Origin: Thermus brockianus
GTDB taxonomy: Bacteria; Deinococcota; Deinococci; Deinococcales; Thermaceae
Direction of reading: 5' to 3'
Assembly (NCBI RefSeq): GCF_001880325.1
Contig: NZ_CP016312.1
Location: 868,001 to 932,000 of the forward strand
DNA: 64,000 nucleotides
Within the stretch, counting starts at the first letter, position 1. Every line of letters begins with the position of its first letter. Both the position numbers and the translations under genes were made by a program. The notes under the pieces were generated by a model, which had not been told where the DNA came from, did no database searches, and saw only the letters and a program-made list of their open reading frames with translations. Of this stretch, positions 37,051-46,556 are shown in pieces.

Positions 37051-38877
37051 TTAATCGTCCGCCGCTTGGGAGAGGATGCCGAGCTCGGCGAGCTTCGCCC
37101 TGGGCACCACGCCCTTTTCCCAGCCCCGCTCCCGGTAGTACTCCTCCAGCATGAGGTCCAGCTCCGCGCGTTGCCCCTTGGAGCCGGCGCAGTCCGAGGG
37201 CTCCTCCAGGAAGCGCTTGGGCAGGTAGTCCGAGCCCTCGGCCCAGCCCGCCAGGTTGTTGTAGTAGCGCTCCAGGTTGTAGATGCGCTCGCCAATCTGC
37301 AGGATCTCCTCCGGGCTCACCGGGCGGCCCCAGTAGGCGGCGAGCTGCTTGGCGTACTCCTCGGGCCCTTCGGCGAACTGGCTGAACTTGCAGAGGTCCA
37401 GGGAGTCGGTGAAGGCGGAAAGGTCTTGGAAGAGCTTGGTGAGCTTGCCCTTGCCCTCCCAGGCCAAGGGATCGGTCTTGTAGGGCACCCCCAGGATCTC
37501 CGAGGCGGGGGTGTAGGCCCTAAGGTGGCAGGCCCCGCGGTTGGAGGTGGCGTAGGCGATGCCCATGCCCTTGAGGCCCCGGGGGTCGTAGGCGGGGATG
37601 GACTGGCCCTTCACCTCCAAGGAGATCTCCGGGTGACCGATGGCTTTGGCGAAGCGGGCCGGGCCTTCCGCCAGCATGTCCCCCACCCCCTTGCGGAGGG
37701 CGATGGCCTCGAGGATGCGGATCTCCCCTTCCTTGTCCCCGAAGCGGAGGCCGTCCTCCCCGGTGTAGTAGCCCTTCTCCGTGGCCTCCATGAGGACGGC
37801 GATGGCGTTGCCCGCCTCAATGGTGTCCATGCCGTAGGCGTTGCAGAGGTAGATGGCGTAGCCCGTCCAGTCGGTGTCCGTGTGCCCGGCCTGGGCCCCC
37901 AGGGCCCAGGCGGACTCGTACTCGTAGGACTCAAAGCGGATGGTCTTGCCGTTGATGTGGACCTCCACCATCTTCTTGCAGGCCACGGGGCAGGCGTGGC
38001 AGGTGTTGTCCTTGACGAGGCGGTGCTCCCGGATGTACTCCCCGGAGATGGCCTGCACGCCGTCTATGCAGGTGTGCTGGGCGTTGAAGGTGGGCAGGGC
38101 CCCCATGACGTTGGTGATGTTCATGAGAACGTTGGTGCCGTAGAGGGAAAGCCCGCCCTTCTTGGGGGCGGTGACGTTCTTGGGGTCGTTGATGGTGGCG
38201 GAGGCCAGCCGGTCCGCCTCCCGCCAAAGCTCGGGGTCCTTGGGCTGGGGCATCTGCTCCTGCTTGCCCACCACCACGATGGCCTTGAGCCGCTTGCTCC
38301 CCGCCACCGCCCCAGTGCCCCCCCGGCCCGCCGCCCGCTCGTCGTTGTTGATCCAGTTGGCGAAGCGCACCCGGTTCTCCCCGGCGGGGCCGATGGCCAT
38401 CACGTCCGCCTCCTCCCCGTGCCGCTCGCGGAGGATGCGGTGCACCTCGTGGGTGGTCTTGCCCCAGAGGTCGCTGGCGTCGTGGAGGGTCACCTCCCCG
38501 TCCTTGACCAGGAGGTAGACGGGCTTCTCCGAGGCCCCCTTGATGAGGAGGCCGTCAAACCCCGCCCACTTTAGTTTGGCGGCGGTCCAGCCCCCCATGT
38601 GGCTGTCCGTGACCGTGCCCGTGAGGGGGCTTTTGGTGACCACGGCGAGCCGCCCCGACATCTTGGCCCGGGTACCGGAGAGGGGGCCGTTCATGATGGC
38701 CAGGAGGTTGTCCGGGCTAAAGGGGTCCACCTGGGGGCCGTTCTCAAACACGTACTTCACCCCAAGGCCCCGGCCCCCCACGTACATCTCCAGGTCCTTG
38801 GGGTCGGGGGCGAAGTACTCCACCTTGCCGCTCGTGAGGTCAATACGGGCAATCCTATGGGCATATCCTCCAAGCAT
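37051..38877 (-). CDS. Aldehyde ferredoxin oxidoreductase family protein (tungsten/molybdenum pterin)
   Basis: A 608-aa enzyme of the AOR family, which oxidises aldehydes to acids with a W- or Mo-bispterin and one [4Fe-4S] cluster. N-terminal domain GGYAHRIARIDLTSG with YVGGRGLGVKYVFE; cofactor-binding GRGGTGAVAGSKRLKAI; cluster cysteines CHACPVACKK plus a later DLCKF. ATG 38877 is chosen because GGAGGTG lies just before it. The nearest family branch is not known. It has its own leader and promoter and is followed by the MoaD-like gene. moaC is also in the window, but 18 kb away. Confidence 0.92.
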   Translation of the reverse strand: MLGGYAHRIARIDLTSGKVEYFAPDPKDLEMYVGGRGLGVKYVFENGPQVDPFSPDNLLAIMNGPLSGTRAKMSGRLAVVTKSPLTGTVTDSHMGGWTAAKLKWAGFDGLLIKGASEKPVYLLVKDGEVTLHDASDLWGKTTHEVHRILRERHGEEADVMAIGPAGENRVRFANWINNDERAAGRGGTGAVAGSKRLKAIVVVGKQEQMPQPKDPELWREADRLASATINDPKNVTAPKKGGLSLYGTNVLMNITNVMGALPTFNAQHTCIDGVQAISGEYIREHRLVKDNTCHACPVACKKMVEVHINGKTIRFESYEYESAWALGAQAGHTDTDWTGYAIYLCNAYGMDTIEAGNAIAVLMEATEKGYYTGEDGLRFGDKEGEIRILEAIALRKGVGDMLAEGPARFAKAIGHPEISLEVKGQSIPAYDPRGLKGMGIAYATSNRGACHLRAYTPASEILGVPYKTDPLAWEGKGKLTKLFQDLSAFTDSLDLCKFSQFAEGPEEYAKQLAAYWGRPVSPEEILQIGERIYNLERYYNNLAGWAEGSDYLPKRFLEEPSDCAGSKGQRAELDLMLEEYYRERGWEKGVVPRAKLAELGILSQAADD

Positions 38878-38953
38878 GCTCACACCTCCTGAGGGCGGGA
38901 TGGAAGCGAAGGGCGCCGTGAAGACCGCGCGGGGTTGCCCTGGTTTCGGGGGG

Positions 38954-39001
38954 ATTATACCACTTCCCCTGGGGAAAAATGTGAGGCCTTTCGGGGATAA
39001 T
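38954..39001. promoter_or_regulatory. Divergent promoters for the aldehyde oxidoreductase and the sugar kinase
   Basis: A perfect TATAAT on the minus strand (38954-38959) lies about 77 nt before the oxidoreductase ATG, leaving a leader. GATAAT on the plus strand (38996-39001) lies 6 nt before the kinase ATG, giving a leaderless message. Confidence 0.65.
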
Positions 39002-39007
39002 GGACCC

Positions 39008-39916
39008 ATGCTGGCCCTAACCGGCGAGGTCCTGGTGGACCTCATCCTGGAGGGGGAAGAGCCTTTGCGCTTCACCGGGGTCCTGGGGGGCTCGGCCCTG
39101 AACACCGCCACCACCCTGGCCCGGCTTGGCCTCCCCGTGCGCTTCCTCTCGGAGGTGGGCACGGACTGGCTTTCCCAGTGGAGCGAGGCGGAGATGGCCC
39201 GAAGGGGCTTGGAAGCCCATCTCGTGCGCCACCGGGGCCCCATGCCCCTGGCCCTGGTGCGCCTGGGCGAAGGAGGAAACGCCACCTATAGCTTCCACCG
39301 CCCCTTCCAAGCCCCCTACCGGCCAGCGCCCGGGGGGCTACGGGGAGCCAAGGCCTTCCATTTCGGTTCCCTCTTCGCCCTGGAAGGGCGCACGGCGGAT
39401 GGGGTCCTGGCCCTTTTGGAAGAGGCGGAGGGGGAAGGGGCCCTCCGCTCCTACGACCCCAACCTGCGCCATCCCCCCACGGGGGAGGAAAGGGAGCGCA
39501 TCCAAGCCTACCTAAACCGGGTGGACCTCCTGAAGCTCTCCCTGGAGGACGCCCGCCTCCTCTTCCCGGAAAGCCCCCTGGAAGGGGTCCGGCGGCTTCC
39601 CCCACCCCTCAAGGTCCTCACCCTGGGGGAGGAGGGGGCCTTGGCCTTCCTGGGGGAAAGGGAGGTGCGCCTGCCGGCGGAAAGGGTGGCGGTGGTGGAC
39701 ACCGTGGGGGCGGGGGATAGCTTCACGGCGGGCCTCCTCACCCTCCTCCTCCGGAAGGGCTACACCCGGGCAAGCCTCCCCACCCTCGCTCCGGAGGACC
39801 TGGAAGCAAGCCTAAGGGGCGCCACGGCCCTCGCCGCCCTCGCCTGTACCGTGCGGGGAGCCTACCTGCCGGAGGAGGGCCTTAGGGCCTGGCGGGCCCG
39901 CTTCCTAGGGGATTAG
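39008..39916 (+). CDS. PfkB-family carbohydrate kinase
   Basis: A 302-aa ribokinase-fold sugar or nucleoside kinase. Seen: GGSALNTATTLARLG at the N-terminus, YDPNLRHPPTGEER, and the C-terminal signature DTVGAGDSFTAGLLTLLL with the catalytic Asp. The sugar is not evident; fructokinase or 2-keto-3-deoxygluconate kinase are options. The start is supported by GATAAT 6 nt upstream. The end overlaps the convergent quinone reductase gene by 12 nt. Confidence 0.9.
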   Translation: MLALTGEVLVDLILEGEEPLRFTGVLGGSALNTATTLARLGLPVRFLSEVGTDWLSQWSEAEMARRGLEAHLVRHRGPMPLALVRLGEGGNATYSFHRPFQAPYRPAPGGLRGAKAFHFGSLFALEGRTADGVLALLEEAEGEGALRSYDPNLRHPPTGEERERIQAYLNRVDLLKLSLEDARLLFPESPLEGVRRLPPPLKVLTLGEEGALAFLGEREVRLPAERVAVVDTVGAGDSFTAGLLTLLLRKGYTRASLPTLAPEDLEASLRGATALAALACTVRGAYLPEEGLRAWRARFLGD

Positions 39917-40864
39917 GAGGACCTTCCCCGTGGTCTTCCTCCCCTCCAGGGCCTCGTGGGCCTCCTGGGCCTTTTCCAGGGGGAACTCGGCCCCGATGAG
40001 GACCTTAAGCCACCCTTCCCGCACCGCCTGGAAAACCTCCCCCGCCCGCCAAAGGAGCTCCTTGCGGCTTGCCGTGTAGTGGTGGAGGGTGGGGCGGGTG
40101 AGGAAGAGGCTTCCCTTGCGGTTCAGGATCTGGGGGTCCTGGGGCGGCACGGGACCCGAGGACTGGCCGAAGAGGACCAGGTAGCCCCGGGGGCGGAGGG
40201 CCTCGAGGCTCTCCAGGAAGGTGGCCTGCCCCACCCCGTCGTAGACCACATCCACCCCGCCCCCGGAAAGGGCCTTCACCGCCTGGGCGAAGCCCTCGTA
40301 GGGGAGGGCGTAGTCCGCCCCCAAGGAGCGCGCCAGGGCCCGCTTCTCCTCCGTGCTGGCCGTGGCGTAGACCGTGGCCCCAAGCCGCTTGGCCCACTGG
40401 ACGAGGAGGGTGCCCACCCCTCCCGCGGCGGCGTGCACCAGGACCTGGGTCCCCGGCCCCACGGGGTAGGTGCTCTTCAGGAGGTAGTGCACGGTCATCC
40501 CCTGGAGGAGGACCGCCGCCGCCAGTTTGGGGCTGAGCCCCTCGGGGATGGGCACCAGACGCTCGGCAGGGACGAGCTGGTACTCGGCGTAAGCGCCCTG
40601 CACGTTGGCGAAGGCCACCCGGTCCCCCGGGCGCACGCCCAGGACCCCTTCCCCCACCTGCTCCACCACCCCAGCCCCCTCCTCGCCGAGGGTGAAGGGG
40701 AGGGGCATGGGGTAGAGGCCCTTCCGCTTGTAGGTGTCAATGTAGTTGACCCCGATGGCCTCCAACCGGACCAAAACCTCCCCCGGCCCCGGCTTGGGGA
40801 GGGGAAGCTCCTCTAGCCGCAACGCCTCGGGCCCGCCCACCTCGTGTACCCGGATCGCCCGCAT
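39905..40864 (-). CDS. Zeta-crystallin-type quinone oxidoreductase (NADPH)
   Basis: A 319-aa zinc-free medium-chain reductase. Seen: MRAIRVHEVGGPEALRLEE, PFTLGEEGAGVVEQVGEGV, the cofactor loop VHAAAGGVGTLLVQWAK and YDGVGQATFLESL. It closely resembles the crystallised T. thermophilus quinone reductase as I recall it. TAGACT lies 6 nt before the ATG (40871-40876), so it is leaderless. The 131 nt upstream of its start hold only this box. Confidence 0.93.
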   Translation of the reverse strand: MRAIRVHEVGGPEALRLEELPLPKPGPGEVLVRLEAIGVNYIDTYKRKGLYPMPLPFTLGEEGAGVVEQVGEGVLGVRPGDRVAFANVQGAYAEYQLVPAERLVPIPEGLSPKLAAAVLLQGMTVHYLLKSTYPVGPGTQVLVHAAAGGVGTLLVQWAKRLGATVYATASTEEKRALARSLGADYALPYEGFAQAVKALSGGGVDVVYDGVGQATFLESLEALRPRGYLVLFGQSSGPVPPQDPQILNRKGSLFLTRPTLHHYTASRKELLWRAGEVFQAVREGWLKVLIGAEFPLEKAQEAHEALEGRKTTGKVLLIP

Positions 40865-40995
40865 GGGCCTAGTCTACCCAAGATGGGCGTAGGGACCCTT
40901 AGGCAGCGGTCCGACCGCCCAAGTCCCCAAGCAGGGTAAAAGGCAGGGGGCCCGGACCCAAAGGCCCACCGATAAGCCCTGCCGGACCACCGGGG

Positions 40996-42045
40996 CTAAA
41001 AGGCCCGGGCGTACTGGGGAGGGACCTCCGCCCTGGCCCCCAGGGCCTGGGCCGCCCGCAAGGGGAAGTAAGGGTCGCGGAGGAGGACCCGCCCCAGGAG
41101 GACGAGGTCGGCGCTACCCGCCTGGAGGAGGGTTTCCGCCTGTTCAGGGGCGGTGATGAGGCCCACGGCCCCCGTGCGAAGCCCCACCCGTTTGCGCACG
41201 GCATCGGCGAAGGGCACCTGAAACCCAGGGGCCACCGGCACCCGCACCCCAGGCACCACGCCCCCGCTGGAGCAGTCCAAAAGGTCCACCCCTAGGGCCT
41301 TAAGCCTTTGGGCGAAGGTCAGGGTGTCCTCCAGGCCCCACCCCCCTTCCGCCCAGTCCGTGGCGGAAACCCGCACGAAGAGGGGAACCTCCTCGGGCAG
41401 GGCCTCCCGCACCGCCTGGGCCACCCTTAGGGGGAAGCGCATGCGGCCTTCCAGGCTCCCTCCATAGGCGTCCTCCCGCCGGTTGCTCAGGGGGGAGAGG
41501 AAGGAGGAGAGGAGGTAGCCGTGGGCCATGTGGAGCTCCACCACCTGGAAGCCCGCCCTCAGGGCCCGCCTCGCCCCTTCCACGAAAGCCTCCAAAACCC
41601 TTTCCATCCCCCCCTCGTCCAGGGGCTCGGGCACGGGGTAGCCCTCGGCAAAAGGGATGGGGCTTGGCCCCACCACCCGCCAGCCCAAGGGCTTTCCCCC
41701 TTCCCAGGGCCTCGCCACCCCCGCCTTGCGCCCGGCGTGGGCCAGCTGGATGCCCGGCACCGCCCCCGCCTCCCGGATGCGGCGGGCTAGCTCCGCAAGG
41801 CCCGGGAGGTGCTCCTCCGACCAGATGCCCAGGTCAAAGGGGCTGATGCGCCCCTCGGGGAGGACAGCGGTGGCCTCGAGGAGCACGAGCCCCACGCCCC
41901 CTAGGGCCCGGGTAGGGTAGTGGAGGAGGTGCCAGTCCGTGACCTTCCCGTCCTCCGTGGCCGAGTACTGGCACATGGGGGACATGGCCAGGCGGTTTTT
42001 GAGCCGCACGCCGCGAAGCGCTAGAGGGGTAAAGAGAAGGGACAT
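40996..42045 (-). CDS. Old yellow enzyme family ene-reductase (YqjM type)
   Basis: A 349-aa FMN enzyme that reduces activated C=C bonds with NAD(P)H. Marks: [13 protein letters not shown] with the regulatory Cys of thermophilic-type enzymes, [29 protein letters not shown] with the His pair, and [10 protein letters not shown]. It closely resembles the T. scotoductus chromate reductase as I remember it. ATG 42045 has GATAAT 6 nt upstream (42052-42057), so the longer GTG start is rejected. Confidence 0.93.
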   Translation of the reverse strand: MSLLFTPLALRGVRLKNRLAMSPMCQYSATEDGKVTDWHLLHYPTRALGGVGLVLLEATAVLPEGRISPFDLGIWSEEHLPGLAELARRIREAGAVPGIQLAHAGRKAGVARPWEGGKPLGWRVVGPSPIPFAEGYPVPEPLDEGGMERVLEAFVEGARRALRAGFQVVELHMAHGYLLSSFLSPLSNRREDAYGGSLEGRMRFPLRVAQAVREALPEEVPLFVRVSATDWAEGGWGLEDTLTFAQRLKALGVDLLDCSSGGVVPGVRVPVAPGFQVPFADAVRKRVGLRTGAVGLITAPEQAETLLQAGSADLVLLGRVLLRDPYFPLRAAQALGARAEVPPQYARAF

Positions 42046-42095
42046 GCCCCCATTATCGCCAAGGGACACCCTGCCCCGCATGGTAAGATTTCTCC

Positions 42096-42761
42096 ATGGA
42101 CCCCGGCCTCGAGGCCGCCTTCCGCTACGTGGAGCGCCTCCTCTTTGGCAACGAGGAGCGCCCTGGCCTCACCCTCTACGACCTGGAGCGCCTGGTGGGC
42201 TACCCCGCCAAGGGCGAAGGACCTCTGAGCTACACCCTCCCCCCCACCAAAAGCCTTTCCGGCGTCCAAGCAGTACGCCTTTTCTACTACCCCAAAGACC
42301 TCAACCTCCAGCTCATCGTGGAAATAGAGGACCTGGAGGGGAGAAAGCACCTCCGCCACTTCCGCTGGAACGGCTATACCTGGGAGGTGCCCGAGGGGAA
42401 GCGGGGTGACTTAAGGAGTACCGAGGAAAGCCTGGGTCTGGTCCAAGTGGGGGAGGACTACTTCCTGGGCTTTCCCCGCGAAGAGGCCAAGGAGCTGGCG
42501 GAAGCGGTGCGCAAGGGGGAAGCCCTGGGAGTCAAGTACCTCCTCTGCCCCCGGTGTGGGGCCCGGGTCTTCTATGCCCCCTCGGTGCGGCCGGTAGAGG
42601 TGTCCTGTCCCCGGTGCGGCAACCCCACCCTGCTCTTTAAAACCTTGAGCGGCAACGAGGCGCCCAAGGACCCCCTCGAGGCCCTGGCGGAGGAGCAAAG
42701 GGCCCTAAGGAAAACCTTGGAGGAGCTCCTTAGCTACCTCAAGCGGAAGCTCGGCCCCTAG
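42096..42761 (+). CDS. Unknown protein with zinc ribbon and coiled-coil end
   Basis: A 221-aa protein without a family I recognise. Residues 1-140 are a mixed alpha/beta region; then two CPRCG knuckles ([12 protein letters not shown] and [12 protein letters not shown], about 150-180) form a rubredoxin-like zinc ribbon; the last 40 residues are a charged helix ([22 protein letters not shown]). A nucleic-acid or protein-binding role is possible. TAAGAT lies 6 nt before the ATG. It is divergent from the old yellow enzyme gene. Confidence 0.72.
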   Translation: MDPGLEAAFRYVERLLFGNEERPGLTLYDLERLVGYPAKGEGPLSYTLPPTKSLSGVQAVRLFYYPKDLNLQLIVEIEDLEGRKHLRHFRWNGYTWEVPEGKRGDLRSTEESLGLVQVGEDYFLGFPREEAKELAEAVRKGEALGVKYLLCPRCGARVFYAPSVRPVEVSCPRCGNPTLLFKTLSGNEAPKDPLEALAEEQRALRKTLEELLSYLKRKLGP

Positions 42762-43225
42762 ACCCGCACCCCCGGTTGGCCCCAGCCGGTGTAGGCGTAA
42801 AACCGCCCCCGCTCCCCGGAGAGGTAATCCAGAAGGGGTTCCTGCAAGGGGCGGTGGCCGGCCAGCTTGGCCGCCACCTCTTCCGGGGTGAAAAAGCGGG
42901 CCTCCACGATGTGCCCATCGGGGTCCTTGGGGTTTAAAAGCCCCTCGTAGCTGGCCTTGAAGGCCATGGCCAGGGTGCGCTCGTTCTTGCGCCGGTCCTC
43001 CACCTGGATCACGTAGGCCAGGTGCTCCACCGCCTTAACCCAAAGCCCCGTCTCCTCCCGCACCTCCCGGGCCAGGGCCTCCAGTACCGTCTCCCCCGGC
43101 TCCACCGTGCCCCCGGGAAGGGTATAGCGCACCTGGCCCTTGCGGCCCCAGTCGTTCCCCACCAAGAGAACCCGGCCCTGGCGGTCCAGGAGGATGGCCG
43201 CCACCACCAGGATCTCGCGGCGCAT
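42758..43225 (-). CDS. Nudix hydrolase
   Basis: A 155-aa pyrophosphohydrolase. The Nudix box is complete, GGTVEPGETVLEALAREVREETG (G-x5-E-x7-REUxEE). The substrate is open. The ATG shares its A with the prfA stop codon (TGATG), so it is translated after prfA by coupling. Its end overlaps the convergent zinc-ribbon gene by 4 nt. Confidence 0.9.
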   Translation of the reverse strand: MRREILVVAAILLDRQGRVLLVGNDWGRKGQVRYTLPGGTVEPGETVLEALAREVREETGLWVKAVEHLAYVIQVEDRRKNERTLAMAFKASYEGLLNPKDPDGHIVEARFFTPEEVAAKLAGHRPLQEPLLDYLSGERGRFYAYTGWGQPGVRV

Positions 43226-44289
43226 CACGCTTCCGTCATGGCCTCCAGCTGGCGCTCCTGGTCAGCCCGCTTGAGGGCCTCCAAAAGGGGCTGGAGGTGG
43301 CCCGAGAGGACGCCCTCGAGGTCGTGGGTGGTGAAGCCGATGCGGTGGTCCGTGACCCGGGACTGGGGGAAGTTATAGGTGCGGATCTTCTCCGAGCGCT
43401 CCCCGGTGCCAATCTGGGCCAGGCGGGTCTGGCGGAGCTTTTCCGCCTCCTCCGCCCGCTTCATTTCCAGGAGGCGGCTCCTTAGGATCATGAGGGCCTT
43501 CTCCCGGTTTTTAATCTGGCTCCGGGAATCCTGGCAGGTGACCATGATCCCCGTGGGCAGGTGCACCACCCGCACGGCAGAGTCCGTGGTGTTCACCCCC
43601 TGCCCCCCAGGCCCCGAGGCCCGCATCACGTCAATGCGGATCTCGTCCATGTTGAGCTGGAAGTCCGCCTCCTCCGCCTTGGGCAAGACGGCCACCGTGG
43701 CCGTGGAGGTGTGGATCCGCCCCTGGGTTTCCGTGGCCGGAACCCGCTGCACCCGGTGGACCCCGCTCTCGTACTTGAAGGTGCCGTAAGCGCCCGGACC
43801 CCGCACCTCAAAAACCACCTTGGAAAAGCCGCCAAGGTCCGTGGGGTTGGAGTCCAGGATCTCCGTTTCAAACCCCATCTCCTCGGCGAAGCGGAGGTAC
43901 ATCTCCAAGAGGTCCCGGGCAAAAAGGGCCGCCTCCTCCCCCCCGGTGCCGGCCCGGATCTCCACGATGGCGTCCCGCTCGTCCATGGGGTCTTTGGGCA
44001 GGAGGTGGCGCTCAAGCTCCCGCTCCAGCTCGTCCTTCCGGGCAAGAAGCCGTTCCTTCTCCGCCTTGGCCTCCTCCTTCAGGTCGGGGTCCTCCAGGAG
44101 GGTTTCCAGGCCCTCGAGGTCCTCCAGCACCTTGCGGTAGTCCCGGATGAGGGCGATGATCTCCCCCATCTCAGCGTAGCGCCGGGAAAGGTTCTGGTAG
44201 CGCCCGGGGTCCTTTAGGACCTCGGGGTCGGCAAGGAGCGCTTCCAGCTCCCGGTACTCTTCTTCTAGGCGCGCGAGCTTATCCAGCAT
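43225..44289 (-). CDS. prfA: Peptide chain release factor 1
   Basis: RF1 reads UAA and UAG and triggers peptide release. Seen: the tripeptide anticodon PAT in HRVQRVPATETQGRIH, the catalytic GGQ in ASGPGGQGVNTTDSAVR, and the RF1-type end HDLEGVLSGHLQ. Length of 354 aa is normal. AGGTAAGG lies before the ATG with TATCCT just upstream, so it has a very short leader. Confidence 0.97.
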   Translation of the reverse strand: MLDKLARLEEEYRELEALLADPEVLKDPGRYQNLSRRYAEMGEIIALIRDYRKVLEDLEGLETLLEDPDLKEEAKAEKERLLARKDELERELERHLLPKDPMDERDAIVEIRAGTGGEEAALFARDLLEMYLRFAEEMGFETEILDSNPTDLGGFSKVVFEVRGPGAYGTFKYESGVHRVQRVPATETQGRIHTSTATVAVLPKAEEADFQLNMDEIRIDVMRASGPGGQGVNTTDSAVRVVHLPTGIMVTCQDSRSQIKNREKALMILRSRLLEMKRAEEAEKLRQTRLAQIGTGERSEKIRTYNFPQSRVTDHRIGFTTHDLEGVLSGHLQPLLEALKRADQERQLEAMTEA

Positions 44290-44354
44290 ACCTTACCTCA
44301 GGATACCCCAAAGCGGGCTTGCCTCGGGGTTTAGGTTTGCCTAAAATCAGGGGC

Positions 44355-45149
44355 ATGGACACCCCGGTCCTCCACGCCCTCCTGGGCGGCCTTTTCACCT
44401 GGGGGCTGACCGCAGTGGGAGCCGCCAGCGTTTTTCTCGCCCAAGAGCCCAGCCGCAAACTTCTGGACGGCATGCTAGGTTTCGCCGCCGGGGTGATGCT
44501 GGCAGCGAGCGTCTTCTCCCTCCTCCTGCCGGGGATGGAGATGGCGGAAGCCCAAGGGCAAAACCCCCTCGTTCCGGCGGTGGTGGGCTTCCTCCTGGGC
44601 GGGGCCTTGCTGCGCCTTTTGGACCGCTTTCTTCCCCACATCCACCTCATGCCGGAGGCCAGGGCGGAGGGCCTCCCCACCCATTGGCGGCGCACCACCC
44701 TTCTCATCCTGGCCATCACCCTGCACAACTTCCCCGAGGGGCTGGCGGTGGGGGTAGCCTTCGGGGCTGCGGACCTGGACCCCACAGGAGCGGCAAGCCT
44801 GGGGGCAGCTATTGCCCTAGCCGTGGGCATTGGGCTGCAAAACCTGCCCGAGGGCCTCGCCGTGGCCTGGCCCCTGCGGCGGGCAGGGGTGGGGGCGGGG
44901 CTCGCCTTCTTCTACGGCCAGCTTTCCGCCATCGTGGAACCCCTGGGAGCGGTCTTAGGAGCGCTTTTGGTGGGGCAGATGATGGCCCTCCTTCCCTACC
45001 TCATGGCCTTGGCGGCGGGGGCCATGGTCTTCGTCATCGTGGAGGAGGTGATCCCGGAAAGCCAGGCGGAAGGGAACGGGGACGTGTCCACCTTCGGGGT
45101 CATGGTGGGCTTCGCCACCATGATGGCCCTGGACGTGGCCTTGGGCTAG
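44355..45149 (+). CDS. ZIP-family metal transporter
   Basis: A 264-aa membrane protein with eight segments, importing or moving Zn2+ or similar divalent metals. The signature pairs are HNFPEGLAVGVAFG in segment 4 and QNLPEGLAVAWPL in segment 5, with a His-containing loop HIHLMPEAR before them. TAAAAT (44342-44347) lies 7 nt before the ATG, so it is leaderless. It is convergent with the EF-hand gene, ends overlapping by 4 nt. Confidence 0.92.
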   Translation: MDTPVLHALLGGLFTWGLTAVGAASVFLAQEPSRKLLDGMLGFAAGVMLAASVFSLLLPGMEMAEAQGQNPLVPAVVGFLLGGALLRLLDRFLPHIHLMPEARAEGLPTHWRRTTLLILAITLHNFPEGLAVGVAFGAADLDPTGAASLGAAIALAVGIGLQNLPEGLAVAWPLRRAGVGAGLAFFYGQLSAIVEPLGAVLGALLVGQMMALLPYLMALAAGAMVFVIVEEVIPESQAEGNGDVSTFGVMVGFATMMALDVALG

Positions 45150-45472
45150 CCCCGGCCCAGGCGCTCCCGAAGGAGGCGGGCGGCCTCCTCCGCCTTGGCC
45201 TTGGCGGTCTCCGCCGCCTTCTTGGCCGCCTCCGCCAAGCCTTTGAGCTGGTCGGGTAGTCCGTCCTGGTCCTGGTCCAACTCCCTCAGGCGGGCCTTCG
45301 CCTCCTCCAGCGCCTTCTTGGCCTCCTCCAAGGCCCGCTCCACCACGTCGGGCCGGCCATCCTTGTCCTGGTCCAGCTTGTCCTTGAGCTCCAAGAGGCG
45401 CTTCTCCGCCTCATCGGCCACGGACCGCACCGTCTCCTTGGTCTTTTCCAAGAAATCTCTGAAATCCGCCAT
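45146..45472 (-). CDS. Helical protein with two EF-hand-like calcium loops
   Basis: A 108-aa soluble protein. Long charged helices rich in Ala, Lys and Glu flank two 12-residue loops, DQDKDGRPDVVE (a complete EF-hand: acidic at 1, 3, 5, 9 and 12, Gly at 6) and DQDQDGLPDQLK (Lys at position 12). No signal peptide is present. The helices recall LEA or apolipoprotein-like repeats. Function unknown; calcium binding by at least the first loop is a fair inference. TAGCAT lies 5 nt before the ATG. Confidence 0.72.
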   Translation of the reverse strand: MADFRDFLEKTKETVRSVADEAEKRLLELKDKLDQDKDGRPDVVERALEEAKKALEEAKARLRELDQDQDGLPDQLKGLAEAAKKAAETAKAKAEEAARLLRERLGRG

Positions 45473-45480
45473 GCTTCATG

Positions 45481-46062
45481 CTACAACAAGGCCCTAAGGT
45501 CCGCCACCACCTTGTCCGTGGCCTCCACCTTGTCCGGGCTGAAGAGGAGGACAAGCTTCCCCCCTTGTACCACGAAGGTGGTGGCGGTGTGGTCCACCAG
45601 GTACTCCCCGGGCCCCCGGTACTGGGTCTTCTGGTAGTAGACGCCAAAGCCCTGGGCCACCTCCCGGATGGCCTCGGGGCTTCCGGAAAGGCCCAGGAAG
45701 CGGGGATGGAAGGCCTTGGCGTAGCGGTCCGCCACCTCGGGCGGGTCCCGCTCTGGGTCCACGCTGACGAAGACCACCTGCACCCTTTCCTGCTCCTTCG
45801 GGGAAAGCTTCTCGTAAGCCCGCTTCAAGGCGAGAAGGGTGGTGGGGCAGACATCGGGGCAGTGCACGTAGCCGAAGAAGAGGAGGACCACCTTGTCCTG
45901 GAAATCGGCCAAGCGCACAGGGTCCCCTGGGCCTTGCAGGGCAAAGTCCACGGGCTTAGGCTGCATGAGCCTGGTGCCGTAGAAGCTATGGCCCTTGGGC
46001 AGGAAAAGGTAGGCCACCCCCAGGAGGGCCAAGAGGGCAAGGGAAAGCCCAAGCCACCTCAT
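45481..46062 (-). CDS. SCO1/SenC-type copper chaperone
   Basis: A 193-aa membrane-anchored thioredoxin-fold protein for assembly of the CuA centre of cytochrome oxidase. One N-terminal membrane segment (residues 3-22); copper ligands Cys68 and Cys72 in HCPDVCP and the distal His in LVDHTATTFV. The ATG overlaps the stop of the PCuAC gene (ATGA), matching the known SCO-PCuAC partnership studied in T. thermophilus. Confidence 0.94.
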   Translation of the reverse strand: MRWLGLSLALLALLGVAYLFLPKGHSFYGTRLMQPKPVDFALQGPGDPVRLADFQDKVVLLFFGYVHCPDVCPTTLLALKRAYEKLSPKEQERVQVVFVSVDPERDPPEVADRYAKAFHPRFLGLSGSPEAIREVAQGFGVYYQKTQYRGPGEYLVDHTATTFVVQGGKLVLLFSPDKVEATDKVVADLRALL

Positions 46063-46478
46063 CGGGCCTCCACGGGCAGGAGCACCTTAAGCTGGGTGCC
46101 GTTTTGGAACTTCAGGACAAGCTCCACCTTTTCCCCCAGCTTGAGGGGCCGCTTGAGGTTGAAGAGCATGAGGTGGTACCCGCCCGGCTTGAGGACAAGC
46201 CTTCCCTTGGGCGGGACCTCCGCGAAGTCCACAGGCCGCATTCCCATGACCATCTTGCCGTCTTTTTCCTGGTGGAAGGTGCCGTGAAGCTCCACCCGCT
46301 CGGCCCACGCCGCCTCCGCCCCCAAAAGGCGCAAAGGGCGTTCACCCGGGTTCTCCAAGGTTAGGTACGCAGCGGTAACGGCCAGGCTAGCCGGGTAACG
46401 GACCCACCCCTCCACCAGCCGCACCTCCTGGGCCAGGGCCAGACCGAGAAGAAAGGGGAGTGCCATCCAACGCCGCAT
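46059..46478 (-). CDS. PCuAC periplasmic Cu(I) chaperone
   Basis: A 139-aa secreted copper carrier that delivers Cu(I) to the CuA site of oxidase subunit II. Signal peptide of about 16 residues; copper ligands follow the H-x10-M-x-x...H-x-M plan: His65, Met76 or Met78, His102 and Met104 (YHLML). ATG 46478 is chosen because TATCCT lies 6 nt upstream and the signal peptide starts there. The next gene is SCO. Confidence 0.93.
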   Translation of the reverse strand: MRRWMALPFLLGLALAQEVRLVEGWVRYPASLAVTAAYLTLENPGERPLRLLGAEAAWAERVELHGTFHQEKDGKMVMGMRPVDFAEVPPKGRLVLKPGGYHLMLFNLKRPLKLGEKVELVLKFQNGTQLKVLLPVEAR

Positions 46479-46556
46479 GGCTACAGGATAGGGGGCCTCA
46501 GGGGGACAAATGTACTTCACCGGGGTAAGATGCCCCCTGGAAGGAGCCTTGGGACT

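Noticed and set aside
37066-38574. A 502-codon open frame opposite the aldehyde oxidoreductase gene
   Set aside because: The minus-strand gene has a full family match and iron-sulfur motifs; the opposite frame is low-complexity Val/Gly/Leu/His.
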